Below are positions 14,693-22,565 of a DNA stretch of 25,098 bases, piece after piece. Positions within the stretch are counted from its first letter, which is position 1; each line of letters begins with the position of its first letter. The stretch is from Actinomycetota bacterium. Lineage in GTDB: Bacteria > Actinomycetota > Actinomycetes > S36-B12. The notes below the pieces were generated by a model. It was not told the origin of the DNA. It did not search any database and saw nothing but the letters and a program-made list of their open reading frames with translations. Both the position numbers and the translations under genes were made by a program. The DNA is taken from NCBI GenBank assembly GCA_003456155.1, contig DMPC01000055.1, positions 17,878 through 42,975 of the forward strand. Direction: 5' to 3'.

Positions 14693-15844
14693 CTACTGCC
14701 AGGTGATCTTGCGGTAATCCGCGGGAACAGCAGCCACGAACTGATCCGAGAACGCCGTCGCGACGTCGGCAGGCTGCTCCAGCTGACCGATCGCGAGGGC
14801 CGCGTCCGCGGACTGCTGCCAGCTGGACTGAACCATGTCGCCGATCATCCCCGCCTCGGCGGCAGGGCCCTGCGACATCAGGCTGCACATCTCATTGACC
14901 TGGATGATCTGCAGATCCAGATCGAGGTCAGGAGCCGCATCCACGGTGTACTGAGCGCCAGCCTTGCGGTTCTCCTCGCTGGAGCAGACCCACTGCCAAC
15001 CCCGCAGGGTGCCGGTCACCAGACCCTGAACCACCTCGGGACGCTCCGCCACGGTGCTCTCGAGGGTCACGATCGAGTCTCCAGGAAGGAACAGACCGAC
15101 ATCCGTCGGACGGAGCTCGTTGACATCCGTACCCGCTGTGTAGCCCTCCTTGTACACCACGTGCTTCTCGTTCCACTCCGTGGCACTCGCGCAGTCGAAG
15201 GCATCGTTGAAGAACTCCTCCATGGAGAACTTCTGCGGAAGCCACTCGACATCCTCCACTGCGAGTCCGGCCTTGACGGTCGCTGCCTGGATCCCAGCCT
15301 CGCCGCCGCCGACCCAGATTCCGACCTTCTTGCCCGCGAGATCCTCGAAGCCGTCGATCCCGGTGGAGGTCTTGCACATGATGAAGAGGCCGTCGGCCTG
15401 GTTGATCCCACCGACGCCCACCACCGGGATGTCCTCCTGGCGGTTCGTGTACACACCGGCCGGATTCATGACGGCGAAGTCCGCCGAACCCGAGGCCAGC
15501 AGAGCACCCGCGCGGACGTCAGGTCCGCCGGGGATGATCTCGACATCAAGACCCTCCTCAGCGAAGAATCCCTCGCGTACCGCTGCGAACTGTCCAGCTG
15601 ACTCACCCTGGATCACCCAGGGCTGCACGTACTTGATCGGGATCAGCTCCGCCGGTGCCTCCTCCTCAGAAGCGGCAGTCTCTGCAGGAGCCGCCTCCTC
15701 AGCAGCGGCAGGCGCGGATTCTCCAGCGGCTTCGCCAGAATCTGAGGACCCACCGCAGGCAGCGACGAGCATCATGCTTCCGACAAGCCCCGTGGTGATG
15801 AGGATGCGCCGTACGGCGCGCCCCGTGTGCATTTGCTTGGTCAT
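14693..15844 (-). CDS. NMT1/THI5-type substrate-binding lipoprotein
   Basis: A 383-residue lipoprotein. The Sec signal (RRILITTGLVGSMMLVAAC) ends at acylated Cys30, followed by an Ala/Glu/Ser-rich linker to about residue 65. The periplasmic-binding domain begins LIPIKYVQPWVIQGESAGQFAAVREGFFAEEGLDVEI, the usual NMT1/THI5/SsuA opening, with the ligand-loop style segment PGGPDVRAGALLASGSADFAV. ThiY, the HMP-precursor binder, is in this family, as are nitrate and sulfonate binders. The start ATG at 15844 has GAAGGGAA upstream; 21 residues of upstream in-frame sequence were dropped. It is the first gene of the nine-gene cassette. Confidence 0.88.
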   Translation of the reverse strand: MTKQMHTGRAVRRILITTGLVGSMMLVAACGGSSDSGEAAGESAPAAAEEAAPAETAASEEEAPAELIPIKYVQPWVIQGESAGQFAAVREGFFAEEGLDVEIIPGGPDVRAGALLASGSADFAVMNPAGVYTNRQEDIPVVGVGGINQADGLFIMCKTSTGIDGFEDLAGKKVGIWVGGGEAGIQAATVKAGLAVEDVEWLPQKFSMEEFFNDAFDCASATEWNEKHVVYKEGYTAGTDVNELRPTDVGLFLPGDSIVTLESTVAERPEVVQGLVTGTLRGWQWVCSSEENRKAGAQYTVDAAPDLDLDLQIIQVNEMCSLMSQGPAAEAGMIGDMVQSSWQQSADAALAIGQLEQPADVATAFSDQFVAAVPADYRKITWQ

Positions 15845-15936
15845 TCGATTCCCTTCGTCGATCGGCACCCGGTCGATGCCTGACTGGCACTTCTTCTTCG
15901 AAGCCAATGCCCTGCGAAAGTGCGGCCAATGGGCTC

Positions 15937-15965
15937 ATCGGACACCGCATGTCCGGTTGTGTCAA
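15937..15965 (-). promoter_or_regulatory. Candidate promoter with embedded operator for the nine-gene cassette
   Basis: On the minus strand a perfect -35 TTGACA (15960-15965) is followed at 17 bases by a weak -10, TCCGAT (15937-15942). An inverted repeat, CGGACA-N5-TGTCCG (15939-15955), fills the spacer and touches the -10, the usual position for a repressor site. The leader to the ATG would be about 85 bases. I saw no TPP-riboswitch signature in it. Confidence 0.45.
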
Positions 15966-16022
15966 GCATGTTTCTCAAATTGTTCTCGTCATCCATATGC
16001 AAAAAATGTCCACTACAAACGG

Positions 16023-17087
16023 TTACGGGTCAACGTGTTTCGCGTGGTCACCGACGATGGGTTCATCCGCTTCCGCGCCGTACAGAGTGATCGCCGAGCC
16101 GGCGAGCACCCGCAGAGCATCCTGGTCGTCGAACTCCTCCCGGATTGCTGCGATGTTCGCCTCAGGGTCGGCAATGGAGAACGGGTGGTCGGTTCCGAAC
16201 ATCAGGTGACCGACCCCCACGAGATCCGCTGCCGCGCGAAGCGCGCGCGGGTGGTACAGAACCGCGTCGAGGAACAGCTGATGGATCACCTCGCTGGGTG
16301 GCGTGGGCATCCTGTCGACCAGGGCTGGATCAGATCGCCATCCCGCATCCAGTCGCCCGGCCAGGAACGGGATCGTGCCGCCACCATGGGACCCGATGAG
16401 ACGAACGCCTGGGAACCGATGCAGGACTCCAGCGAAGATCAGGCGTGCGAATGCCACGGTGGTCTCCAACGGGAATCCCACGGCAACAGGCATCGCATGC
16501 CCGAATCCCTCAAGTTCGTCGAGTGCAATGCCGTAGTGGGGATGCACTAGGAGAGGAACACCCGTGTCCTCCAGCGCCCGCCATACCGGATCCAGTTCGG
16601 GGGCATCGAAGGTGAAACCCGCGATGCGACTGCCGGTGATGGCTCCGTGCAGATTCTCCACATCCGCGATTTCACGAATCACTGCGGCCACATTCGCGAC
16701 ACCGCTTCCCGGTATCGCACCCATGCCGAGAATCCGGCCACCCGTCTTTGAACCCAGCGTTGCGAAGTCCGCGTTGAACTGCCTCGCCACCTCGAGCCCC
16801 TCCTCTTCCGAGAAGGGATCAAGCCATGGGTTGCCGAGCGACAGGATCGTCTGGTCGATCCCAAAACGATCCATGTACTGCAGCTTGCTCTCCAGAGACC
16901 AGTAGTCCTCGGAGATCACCCTTCCCCCGTGACCAGGCTCCTCCTCCTCCGGGAAGATGACGAATCGCTCTACCCCCCCGTCTCGTGACACGCGAGGTAT
17001 GGACGGACGTGCCTCGAGCAGGTCGAGATACCAGCGCGGATAAAAGTGGGAGTGCACATCGACCACAGAGCGGTCACCGTGATTCAC
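16023..17087 (-). CDS. ACMSD-like amidohydrolase (Amidohydro_2 family)
   Basis: A 354-residue TIM-barrel metal enzyme. Metal-binding residues are visible as His12-x-His14 (DVHSHFYP), a His in LLVHPHYG, a His in LIGSHGGG and an Asp in FGTDHPF. That set is typical of 2-amino-3-carboxymuconate-6-semialdehyde decarboxylase relatives, which decarboxylate or hydrolyse carboxylated aromatic or heterocyclic compounds. The start GTG at 17087 follows a polypurine SD (GAGGGGGGGAAG); the longer frame would need TTG at 17108. It lies upstream of the importer cassette on the same strand, 178 bases away with a separate promoter, and is divergent from the ALDH operon. A decarboxylation or lactone step is plausible. 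Confidence 0.85.
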   Translation of the reverse strand: MNHGDRSVVDVHSHFYPRWYLDLLEARPSIPRVSRDGGVERFVIFPEEEEPGHGGRVISEDYWSLESKLQYMDRFGIDQTILSLGNPWLDPFSEEEGLEVARQFNADFATLGSKTGGRILGMGAIPGSGVANVAAVIREIADVENLHGAITGSRIAGFTFDAPELDPVWRALEDTGVPLLVHPHYGIALDELEGFGHAMPVAVGFPLETTVAFARLIFAGVLHRFPGVRLIGSHGGGTIPFLAGRLDAGWRSDPALVDRMPTPPSEVIHQLFLDAVLYHPRALRAAADLVGVGHLMFGTDHPFSIADPEANIAAIREEFDDQDALRVLAGSAITLYGAEADEPIVGDHAKHVDP

Positions 17088-17145
17088 GGCTTCCCCCCCT
17101 CTCTTCAAATGAACCGCGGAAATGTTCAGAGCAAAAGTGTTGTGA

Positions 17146-17159
17146 CGGAACGACTTCCG
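17146..17159. promoter_or_regulatory. Inverted repeat in the divergent ACMSD-like/ALDH promoter region
   Basis: CGGAA-N4-TTCCG is a perfect 5-bp-arm palindrome in the 218-base gap between two divergent genes. About 20 bases away, ACTATAGA (17180-17187) contains a good -10 for the minus strand (TATAGT) and a fair one for the plus strand (TATAGA), but no convincing -35 on either side. The palindrome is a candidate operator. Confidence 0.35.
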
Positions 17160-17305
17160 AGTGTCTCCACCCTTGCGCGACTATAGACAGAACGACAGCA
17201 GACTCTTCGGTAAATGTGACTAGTTCCCCTGAAAATTTCGTGCGCGTGCGACATCATCACGACGAGCGGTACCACGCTCAACCGGCGGCCCCAGGAGGTT
17301 CCAGC

Positions 17306-18793
17306 GTGAATCGAGCACGCATCAGTGCCGTGCAGCAGTTCTGCTCCAATGATCCTGTGCCCTACTTCATCGATGGTGAGTGGAGCACGGGGACTGAAGC
17401 ACCAATCGCGGTCATCGATCCCGCAAATGATCTGCCCGTCTGCACCGTTGCGTGTGCAGGAGCGGACGAGGTCGACCGCGCCGTCGTGGCCGCACGGAGG
17501 GCCTTCGATCAAGGCCTCTGGTCGCAGGCACGACCTGACGAGCGCTCGCTTCATCTCAACCGCTGGGCCGATCTCGTGGATCGCGACCGGGAGATTCTGG
17601 CGGAGCTCGAGACTCTCCAGACCGGGAAGCCGATTCGAGAGTCTCGGGGAGATGTGGCCCGGGCACTGGACGGCATTCGCTTCTACGCTGCCTCAGCGCG
17701 CAACATCCGCGGCGAAGTGATTGACGTCAGCTCCCGTCACCACAGTTATGTCATCAGTCGTCCACTAGGAGTGGTCGCCGCCATCGTTCCCTGGAATGTG
17801 CCCATCGTCCTCACGGTCTCGAAGGTGGCTCCGGCGCTCGCGGCAGGGAACTCCGTCATCGTCAAGCCGAGTCAGACGACTCCCCTCACCGCCCTGTACC
17901 TGGCTCGCCTCTGGCAGGAGGCCGACCTGCCAGCAGGCGTGTACAACGTCATCAACGGACCAGGACGCAGTGTGGGAGAAGCGCTCTGTCTGCATCCCGG
18001 GGTGACGGGCATCACCTTCACGGGAGGTACCGACACGGGGCTTCACCTCGGTGAATTGGCGGCCCGGCAGAACAAGCGCGTCATGCTCGAATTGGGCGGC
18101 AAGTCGCCCAACATCGTTCTGCGCGATGCTGACATCGATCGAGCAATCCCGGGTTCGGCGAACGCCATCTTCTACGGCCAGGGCCAGATCTGTGCCGCTG
18201 GTTCCCGACTGCTCGCGGAAGCACCGATCTACGACCGGCTTGTCGAGGGAGTCTCAGCCTTCGCCGCGTCGATGAAGATCGGCGATCCTCTGGACGAGGC
18301 GACTGAATTCGGGTGCCTGACGTCGATCTCGCACCGTGACGAGGTCATGGGGTGGGTACGTCGGGCGATCGACGATGGGGCATCTGTCGCCGCGGGTGCT
18401 CGGAATGCCGTTGTGCCCGGACTGCCGGACGGCGCGTTCATGGAGCCGACCGTCCTGGTCGACGTGCCACCCACGGCACCCATCTCATGCGAGGAGGTCT
18501 TCGGACCGGTTCTGGTCGTACAACGCGTCGACGACATTGAGCAGGCGATCGCCTGGGCCAACGACTCACAGTTCGGGTTGAGTGCCGGAGTCTGGAGTCG
18601 CGACTCTGCCCGAGCGCGGCAGGTGGCCAGTCGTCTCGAGGCAGGGGTCGTCTGGATCAACGACTACGGAGTCTTCAATCCGGCGATGCCGTTCGGCGGC
18701 GTCAAGCTGAGCGGAAGCTCACATCGGGAGTGGAGCCATCTCGCGCTCGACGCCTTCATGGAACACATGTCGATCTGGGAGTCCAACGCATGA
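17306..18793 (+). CDS. Aldehyde dehydrogenase, betaine-aldehyde/aminoaldehyde type
   Basis: A 495-residue NAD(P)-dependent aldehyde dehydrogenase with Asn164 (VPWNVP), Lys187 (IVKPSQ), Glu262 (LELGGK) and the nucleophile Cys296 (GQGQICAAGSR), so it should be active. The start is GTG at 17306, behind AGGAGG; more than 100 in-frame residues upstream have no family similarity. Its stop overlaps the next SDR start (ATGA). In an operon with an SDR and a phosphotriesterase-homology hydrolase it would oxidise the aldehyde made by the SDR to the acid. It differs clearly from the dehydrogenase at the left edge, so the two are not recent duplicates. Confidence 0.9.
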   Translation: MNRARISAVQQFCSNDPVPYFIDGEWSTGTEAPIAVIDPANDLPVCTVACAGADEVDRAVVAARRAFDQGLWSQARPDERSLHLNRWADLVDRDREILAELETLQTGKPIRESRGDVARALDGIRFYAASARNIRGEVIDVSSRHHSYVISRPLGVVAAIVPWNVPIVLTVSKVAPALAAGNSVIVKPSQTTPLTALYLARLWQEADLPAGVYNVINGPGRSVGEALCLHPGVTGITFTGGTDTGLHLGELAARQNKRVMLELGGKSPNIVLRDADIDRAIPGSANAIFYGQGQICAAGSRLLAEAPIYDRLVEGVSAFAASMKIGDPLDEATEFGCLTSISHRDEVMGWVRRAIDDGASVAAGARNAVVPGLPDGAFMEPTVLVDVPPTAPISCEEVFGPVLVVQRVDDIEQAIAWANDSQFGLSAGVWSRDSARARQVASRLEAGVVWINDYGVFNPAMPFGGVKLSGSSHREWSHLALDAFMEHMSIWESNA

Positions 18794-19554
18794 ATTCATT
18801 CGCCGACCGGGTAGTGATCGTCACGGGAGGATCGCAGGGCATCGGGCGTGCCTATGTGGAGGCCTTTGTCCGTGACGGCGCCAAGGTTGCCATCTTCGAT
18901 CTGAGCAATCCTGAGCAGACAGCCAACGAGATCTCCTCCGATGGTGACCGCGTCATCGGCATTCGGGTGGATGTCACGGATCGCAGCCAGGTACAGGAGG
19001 CCTTCGATAGGACCGTGCGCCAGTTCGGTCACGTGGACGTCCTTGTGAACAACGCGGCCTTCTACGAGGGCCTGACATTCCAGCCCTTCGATCGCATCAC
19101 GGATCAGGACTGGGATCGCTCCATGAATGTCAATGTGAAGGGTGTCTGGCTGATGTGCTCCATTGCAGCCCCGCACATGCGCGAGCGGAACTACGGCCGC
19201 ATCATCAACATCTCCAGCAATGTGGTCTTCATGGGGAAGACCAACTTCCTGCACTATGTGACTTCCAAGGGGGCTGTATGGGCCCTGACGAACGCCATGT
19301 CCCGGGAGTTTGCGGGAACAGCGATCACGGTCAACTGCGTTGCTCCCGGCTACACCATCACCCCGGCCACCCGGAACATGAGCTCGCCAGAGGAAGTTGC
19401 CGAGTTGGAGCGCCAGATCCTGGCGGCCCAGAGCATCAGACGGCTCCTCGAGGCCGAGGACATGGTCGGCGCCGTCCAGTACCTGGCGTCTGACTCAGCG
19501 GCCATGGTGACCGGACAGACCATCACGGTCGACGGCGGTGTCATCGTTGGATAG
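18790..19554 (+). CDS. Short-chain dehydrogenase/reductase
   Basis: A 254-residue classical SDR with the cofactor motif TGGSQGIG, NNAA, catalytic Ser in INISSNVV, YVTSK, and the C-terminal VTGQTITVDGGVIVG. The ATG overlaps the ALDH stop in ATGA. Asp and acidic residues after the second strand (IFDLS) favour NAD. The pairing of an SDR with an ALDH suggests stepwise oxidation of an alcohol to an acid; the substrate is unknown. Confidence 0.9.
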   Translation: MNSFADRVVIVTGGSQGIGRAYVEAFVRDGAKVAIFDLSNPEQTANEISSDGDRVIGIRVDVTDRSQVQEAFDRTVRQFGHVDVLVNNAAFYEGLTFQPFDRITDQDWDRSMNVNVKGVWLMCSIAAPHMRERNYGRIINISSNVVFMGKTNFLHYVTSKGAVWALTNAMSREFAGTAITVNCVAPGYTITPATRNMSSPEEVAELERQILAAQSIRRLLEAEDMVGAVQYLASDSAAMVTGQTITVDGGVIVG

Positions 19555-19563
19555 GAATCCCTT

Positions 19564-20487
19564 ATGAACCCCACCGTGCAGACCGTTCTGGGCCCTGTTC
19601 CACCCGAGCAGCTGGGCCGCACGCTCGCTCACGAGCACTTCTTCACGGTGACGTACGACAGCCCTGGGATGTACCTGGCCGACCCAGAGCTCGCGCTTCT
19701 CGAACTCGAAGAGGCTCGGGCCGCCGGGACCCAATCAGTGATCGACCTGACGACGTTCGATCTGGGGCGCAGGCCCTCCTCCCTGGCCGAACTGTCTCGC
19801 AGATCAGGCGTGAACATCGTCATGGGTACTGGTTGGTACATCCACAAGACCTACCCAAACTGGATCAACAGCACTTCGACGGAGAAGCTTGCTCGCCTCC
19901 TCATCGATGACATCGAGAACGGCGAGGATGGCATTCGCCCCGGTGTCATCGGTGAGATCGGTATCGCCGGCGACTACGTTGATGCCAGGGAAGAGCGCGT
20001 GCTCCGAGCAGTGGCTAGGGCGCACGCGGTGTCAGGATTGACGATCTTCATCCATCAGCAGCGGGTATCCAGTGGACCGGCCGCGCTTCGGATCCTGAAT
20101 GAGGAGGGGGTTTCTTCGGACAGAGTCGTCTTCTGCCACATGGACTCCATCGAGGATCCCTCCGCCCAGCGCGTTGCAGCTGATCTTGGCGTGTGGCTGT
20201 CGTACGACCGGATACAAGGCTGGGATCTGGTCCATCAGCTCAAGCCCTGGGAAGTTGATCGACGCCGGCAACTGCTTCGTCGAGCGGGTGACGAAGGCTA
20301 CCTCGACCGCGTGCTCCTGAGTACCGACTGCTGCGTCAAGGGTGACCTTCGGCGATACGGCGGTCCCGGATACGCCTACACGCATGGCATGTTTGCGGAC
20401 TCGCTCCGGGACAGGGGATTCGACGATTCAGATCTGGAACTCCTGTTCATCAGCAATCCGATGCGGGCGCTGACTGGATCGCTCTAG
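19564..20487 (+). CDS. Phosphotriesterase-homology (PHP-type) hydrolase
   Basis: A 307-residue binuclear metal hydrolase. Ligands are His23-x-His25 (LAHEHFF), Glu131 (IGEIG), His164 (IFIHQQ), His192 (FCHMDS) and Asp255 (LSTDCC). The spacing from Glu to the first and second late His (33 and 28 residues) is the same as in E. coli PHP, which also has Glu in place of the carbamylated Lys of true phosphotriesterase. Related enzymes are lactonases or esterases. The gene starts 9 bases after the SDR with AGGAA upstream. A hydrolysis step after SDR/ALDH oxidation, such as lactone opening, is a fair inference. Confidence 0.85.
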   Translation: MNPTVQTVLGPVPPEQLGRTLAHEHFFTVTYDSPGMYLADPELALLELEEARAAGTQSVIDLTTFDLGRRPSSLAELSRRSGVNIVMGTGWYIHKTYPNWINSTSTEKLARLLIDDIENGEDGIRPGVIGEIGIAGDYVDAREERVLRAVARAHAVSGLTIFIHQQRVSSGPAALRILNEEGVSSDRVVFCHMDSIEDPSAQRVAADLGVWLSYDRIQGWDLVHQLKPWEVDRRRQLLRRAGDEGYLDRVLLSTDCCVKGDLRRYGGPGYAYTHGMFADSLRDRGFDDSDLELLFISNPMRALTGSL

Positions 20488-20491
20488 AGCG
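20480..20491. repeat. 12-bp perfect palindrome holding both stop codons
   Basis: CGCTCTAGAGCG. Its central CTAG supplies the TAG stop of the plus-strand hydrolase and, read the other way, the TAG stop of the minus-strand isochorismatase-like gene. The two convergent genes therefore overlap by 4 bases. Confidence 0.85.
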
Positions 20492-21146
20492 TGGCCATGC
20501 GTCGCGCCAGGTCCGGATCCGTGTTCTCAATGACCGCTCCGGAAGTCAGGGCCGCGCACACCGACGAGGAATCCGACACCCAGCCGAAATGCGTTGCGAT
20601 GTCATAGAGGGACGCTGTCTGCTCGACAGGTGACATTGCCCCGACGCCGTCCTCCGGGACAACGACGTTGTATCCGAGGAAGAAGGCATCGTGGGCAGTC
20701 GCCCGCACGCAGATGTTCGTGAGGACGCCGAGAAGCACCACGCTACTGATGCCCCGATCTCTGAGCACGAGGTCGAGGTCGGACTGGAAGAAGCCGGAGT
20801 ACCGTCGCTTGATCACCGCCAGGTCCTCCTCTGCGAAGGTCAGCGGTGCCACCACATCGGCTCCCCACGAGCCTTGGTAGGCATGCGTCATCTGCTTCGC
20901 GAACGCCCGCTCCGGCGCGAGATTGGTGCGGTGCTGCTCGTTGACGAACACGACCGTTGCTCCGGAACCGCGGGCTGATGCAAGAATTCGATTCTGGCTG
21001 GCACACAAGTCCAAGGCAGCGGGATTTCCGAGGATCCCCGCCTCTTCACAGAAGTCATTCAGCATGTCGATGACGAGAACCGCCGTGCGGGCGGGATCGA
21101 GCGTAAGCGAGCGTCCGAAGAGCCTGCGCTCCGAGTAGGGGTCCAT
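20484..21146 (-). CDS. Isochorismatase-family amidohydrolase (cysteine hydrolase)
   Basis: A 220-residue cysteine hydrolase with the full catalytic triad: Asp27 (VLVIDMLNDF), Lys113 (VIKRRYSGFF) and Cys146 (GVLTNICVRATAHDAF). The KxxYSGF and TNxCVxxTAxDxF spacing is shared with RutB (ureidoacrylate amidohydrolase), nicotinamidase-like and N-carbamoylsarcosine-amidase-like members. RutB itself is longer at the N-terminus. The ATG is preceded by AAAGG. It lies downstream of a TrzN-like amidohydrolase and a MocR regulator on the same strand, so release of ammonia or carbamate from a heterocycle ring-opening product is the likely job. Confidence 0.88.
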   Translation of the reverse strand: MDPYSERRLFGRSLTLDPARTAVLVIDMLNDFCEEAGILGNPAALDLCASQNRILASARGSGATVVFVNEQHRTNLAPERAFAKQMTHAYQGSWGADVVAPLTFAEEDLAVIKRRYSGFFQSDLDLVLRDRGISSVVLLGVLTNICVRATAHDAFFLGYNVVVPEDGVGAMSPVEQTASLYDIATHFGWVSDSSSVCAALTSGAVIENTDPDLARRMATL

Positions 21147-21170
21147 AACTTCAACCTTTCGCGATATGTA

Positions 21171-22535
21171 TCAGCCGTACAGCCGAGTGGCTGCTTGATT
21201 TGCCTTCTGAACAAGAGAATCGAGGTCGGCCCCCACGAGTCGTCCCTCGAGCACTACGGGCTCCCCTCCGACAAAGACGTGCTGGGCATTCTGACCCGAA
21301 TAGCAGCGGAACAGCAGCCACTCCAGGTCCGTGAGGGCTGACTGAGGACTCCCGGCGAAACCCACATCACGAATACTCCATGCGGCAATGTCGGCCTGGC
21401 TTCCCGGGGAGAGGACACCCAGACCGTCCCAGTTGATCGCCCGCGCTGCGCCCCGCGTGGCCGCATCCAGGACCATCCGAGGCGTGCAGGTCGCATTCCC
21501 GTCAGCCGCTATTCCGAACCGGGCTCGCTGCATGTGCCATGCCAGCTGGGTCTCGGCCAGCATTCCCCCTCGGTCATTGGACGCCGCTCCGTCCACGCTC
21601 ACGGCGACCCGGTCATTCCCTGACATCCACTCCACCAAAGGCGGAGTGGGGTAGCCCAGAAGGGCACTGCAACTGGGATTGTGGACGACACCCATCTGGT
21701 GGCTTCCGAATCTCGCAACATCCGCGGCCGCGAGTCGGGACCCATGCGCGAGCCAGTTTCCTGCGCGCACGAGACCCACCCTCTCCGCCATCTCGAATGC
21801 CGACTCACCCTCGAGGACAGTGCCGGGAATCGGATGGAAGTGCGTGTGCAGCGACGTGCCGGCTTCCTGGGCCACCTGATCAAGTGCCCGGTTGAATGAG
21901 CCGCCGTCGTCAACTACCGGAGTTGTCGGACCGGCGGCCCATCGAAGCCGATCGTGCGTGGGCCGGGCCAGAACCTCTGCGGTGCGCTGAAGCGCGAGCG
22001 ACTCGGTCTCGACGAGACGAGAGACGTCCACTCCGTCCTTCTCGAGTCGCTGCACCAGCGGGCCTTCCAGACGCGGCGCACATCCCCGCACGTACAGCAG
22101 CCGCAGGCCCATCGCGTCTACGGCGTCGACGACCGGCGACACGAAGTCCTCCCCCGCGGGATGCAGATACTCGAAGCCGGCGATCGTCGTGCAGCCTCCG
22201 AGCGCGGCGAGCGCGGATGACACGAGCGCGCCCGTGCCCACGTCCTCGGCCGTCATGCGCGCCCATGCGCGGTAGTGGACGTCCAGCCAGTCGATCAGCC
22301 CGCCAGGCGCATGCACCCCGCGCGAGACTCCCTGGTAGAGATGGTGGTGAGCGGCAACGAAACCGGGCATCACCACCAGTCCGGAGGCATTGAGTGACTC
22401 ACCTGCCGCTGGTGGCGCACCGGTACCCGATCCCCGGACGAGCCCATCCGCGATGAGCAGCCAGCCGTCCCGCAGCGCTGGCTCCCGCCAATCGGTGACG
22501 AGTGCGCTGGCATGGTGAATGACGAGTTCTGCCAT
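21171..22535 (-). CDS. TrzN/8-oxoguanine-deaminase-like amidohydrolase
   Basis: A 454-residue amidohydrolase. Visible ligands are His63-x-His65 (AAHHHLYQG), His232 (LHTHFHPIPG), His264 (WLAHGS) and Asp315 (VSVDGAASND). HHHLYQ and VDGxASND are typical of the 8-oxoguanine deaminase/TrzN branch, which acts on purine- or triazine-like rings. Where that branch has HTHLAE, with a catalytic Glu three residues after the metal His, this protein has HTHFHP, so the Glu is missing and specificity or chemistry may differ. It ends 24 bases before the isochorismatase-like gene and starts 30 bases after the MocR regulator; the three probably form one operon. Confidence 0.85.
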   Translation of the reverse strand: MAELVIHHASALVTDWREPALRDGWLLIADGLVRGSGTGAPPAAGESLNASGLVVMPGFVAAHHHLYQGVSRGVHAPGGLIDWLDVHYRAWARMTAEDVGTGALVSSALAALGGCTTIAGFEYLHPAGEDFVSPVVDAVDAMGLRLLYVRGCAPRLEGPLVQRLEKDGVDVSRLVETESLALQRTAEVLARPTHDRLRWAAGPTTPVVDDGGSFNRALDQVAQEAGTSLHTHFHPIPGTVLEGESAFEMAERVGLVRAGNWLAHGSRLAAADVARFGSHQMGVVHNPSCSALLGYPTPPLVEWMSGNDRVAVSVDGAASNDRGGMLAETQLAWHMQRARFGIAADGNATCTPRMVLDAATRGAARAINWDGLGVLSPGSQADIAAWSIRDVGFAGSPQSALTDLEWLLFRCYSGQNAQHVFVGGEPVVLEGRLVGADLDSLVQKANQAATRLYG

Positions 22536-22565
22536 GGGCCTACCGCCTACCCACCATCGCGCATG

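Noticed and set aside
15845..16022. TPP riboswitch upstream of the NMT1/THI5-type importer
   Set aside because: Expected because of TenA and the importer type, but the conserved CTGAGA and the ACCTGAT/GGATAATGCC-like elements are not present on the minus strand.
14549..16550. Long plus-strand open frames of 350 and 466 codons
   Set aside because: They lie antisense to the binding-protein gene and the ACMSD-like gene, have no recognisable domain or SD, and are the expected by-product of high-GC codon use.
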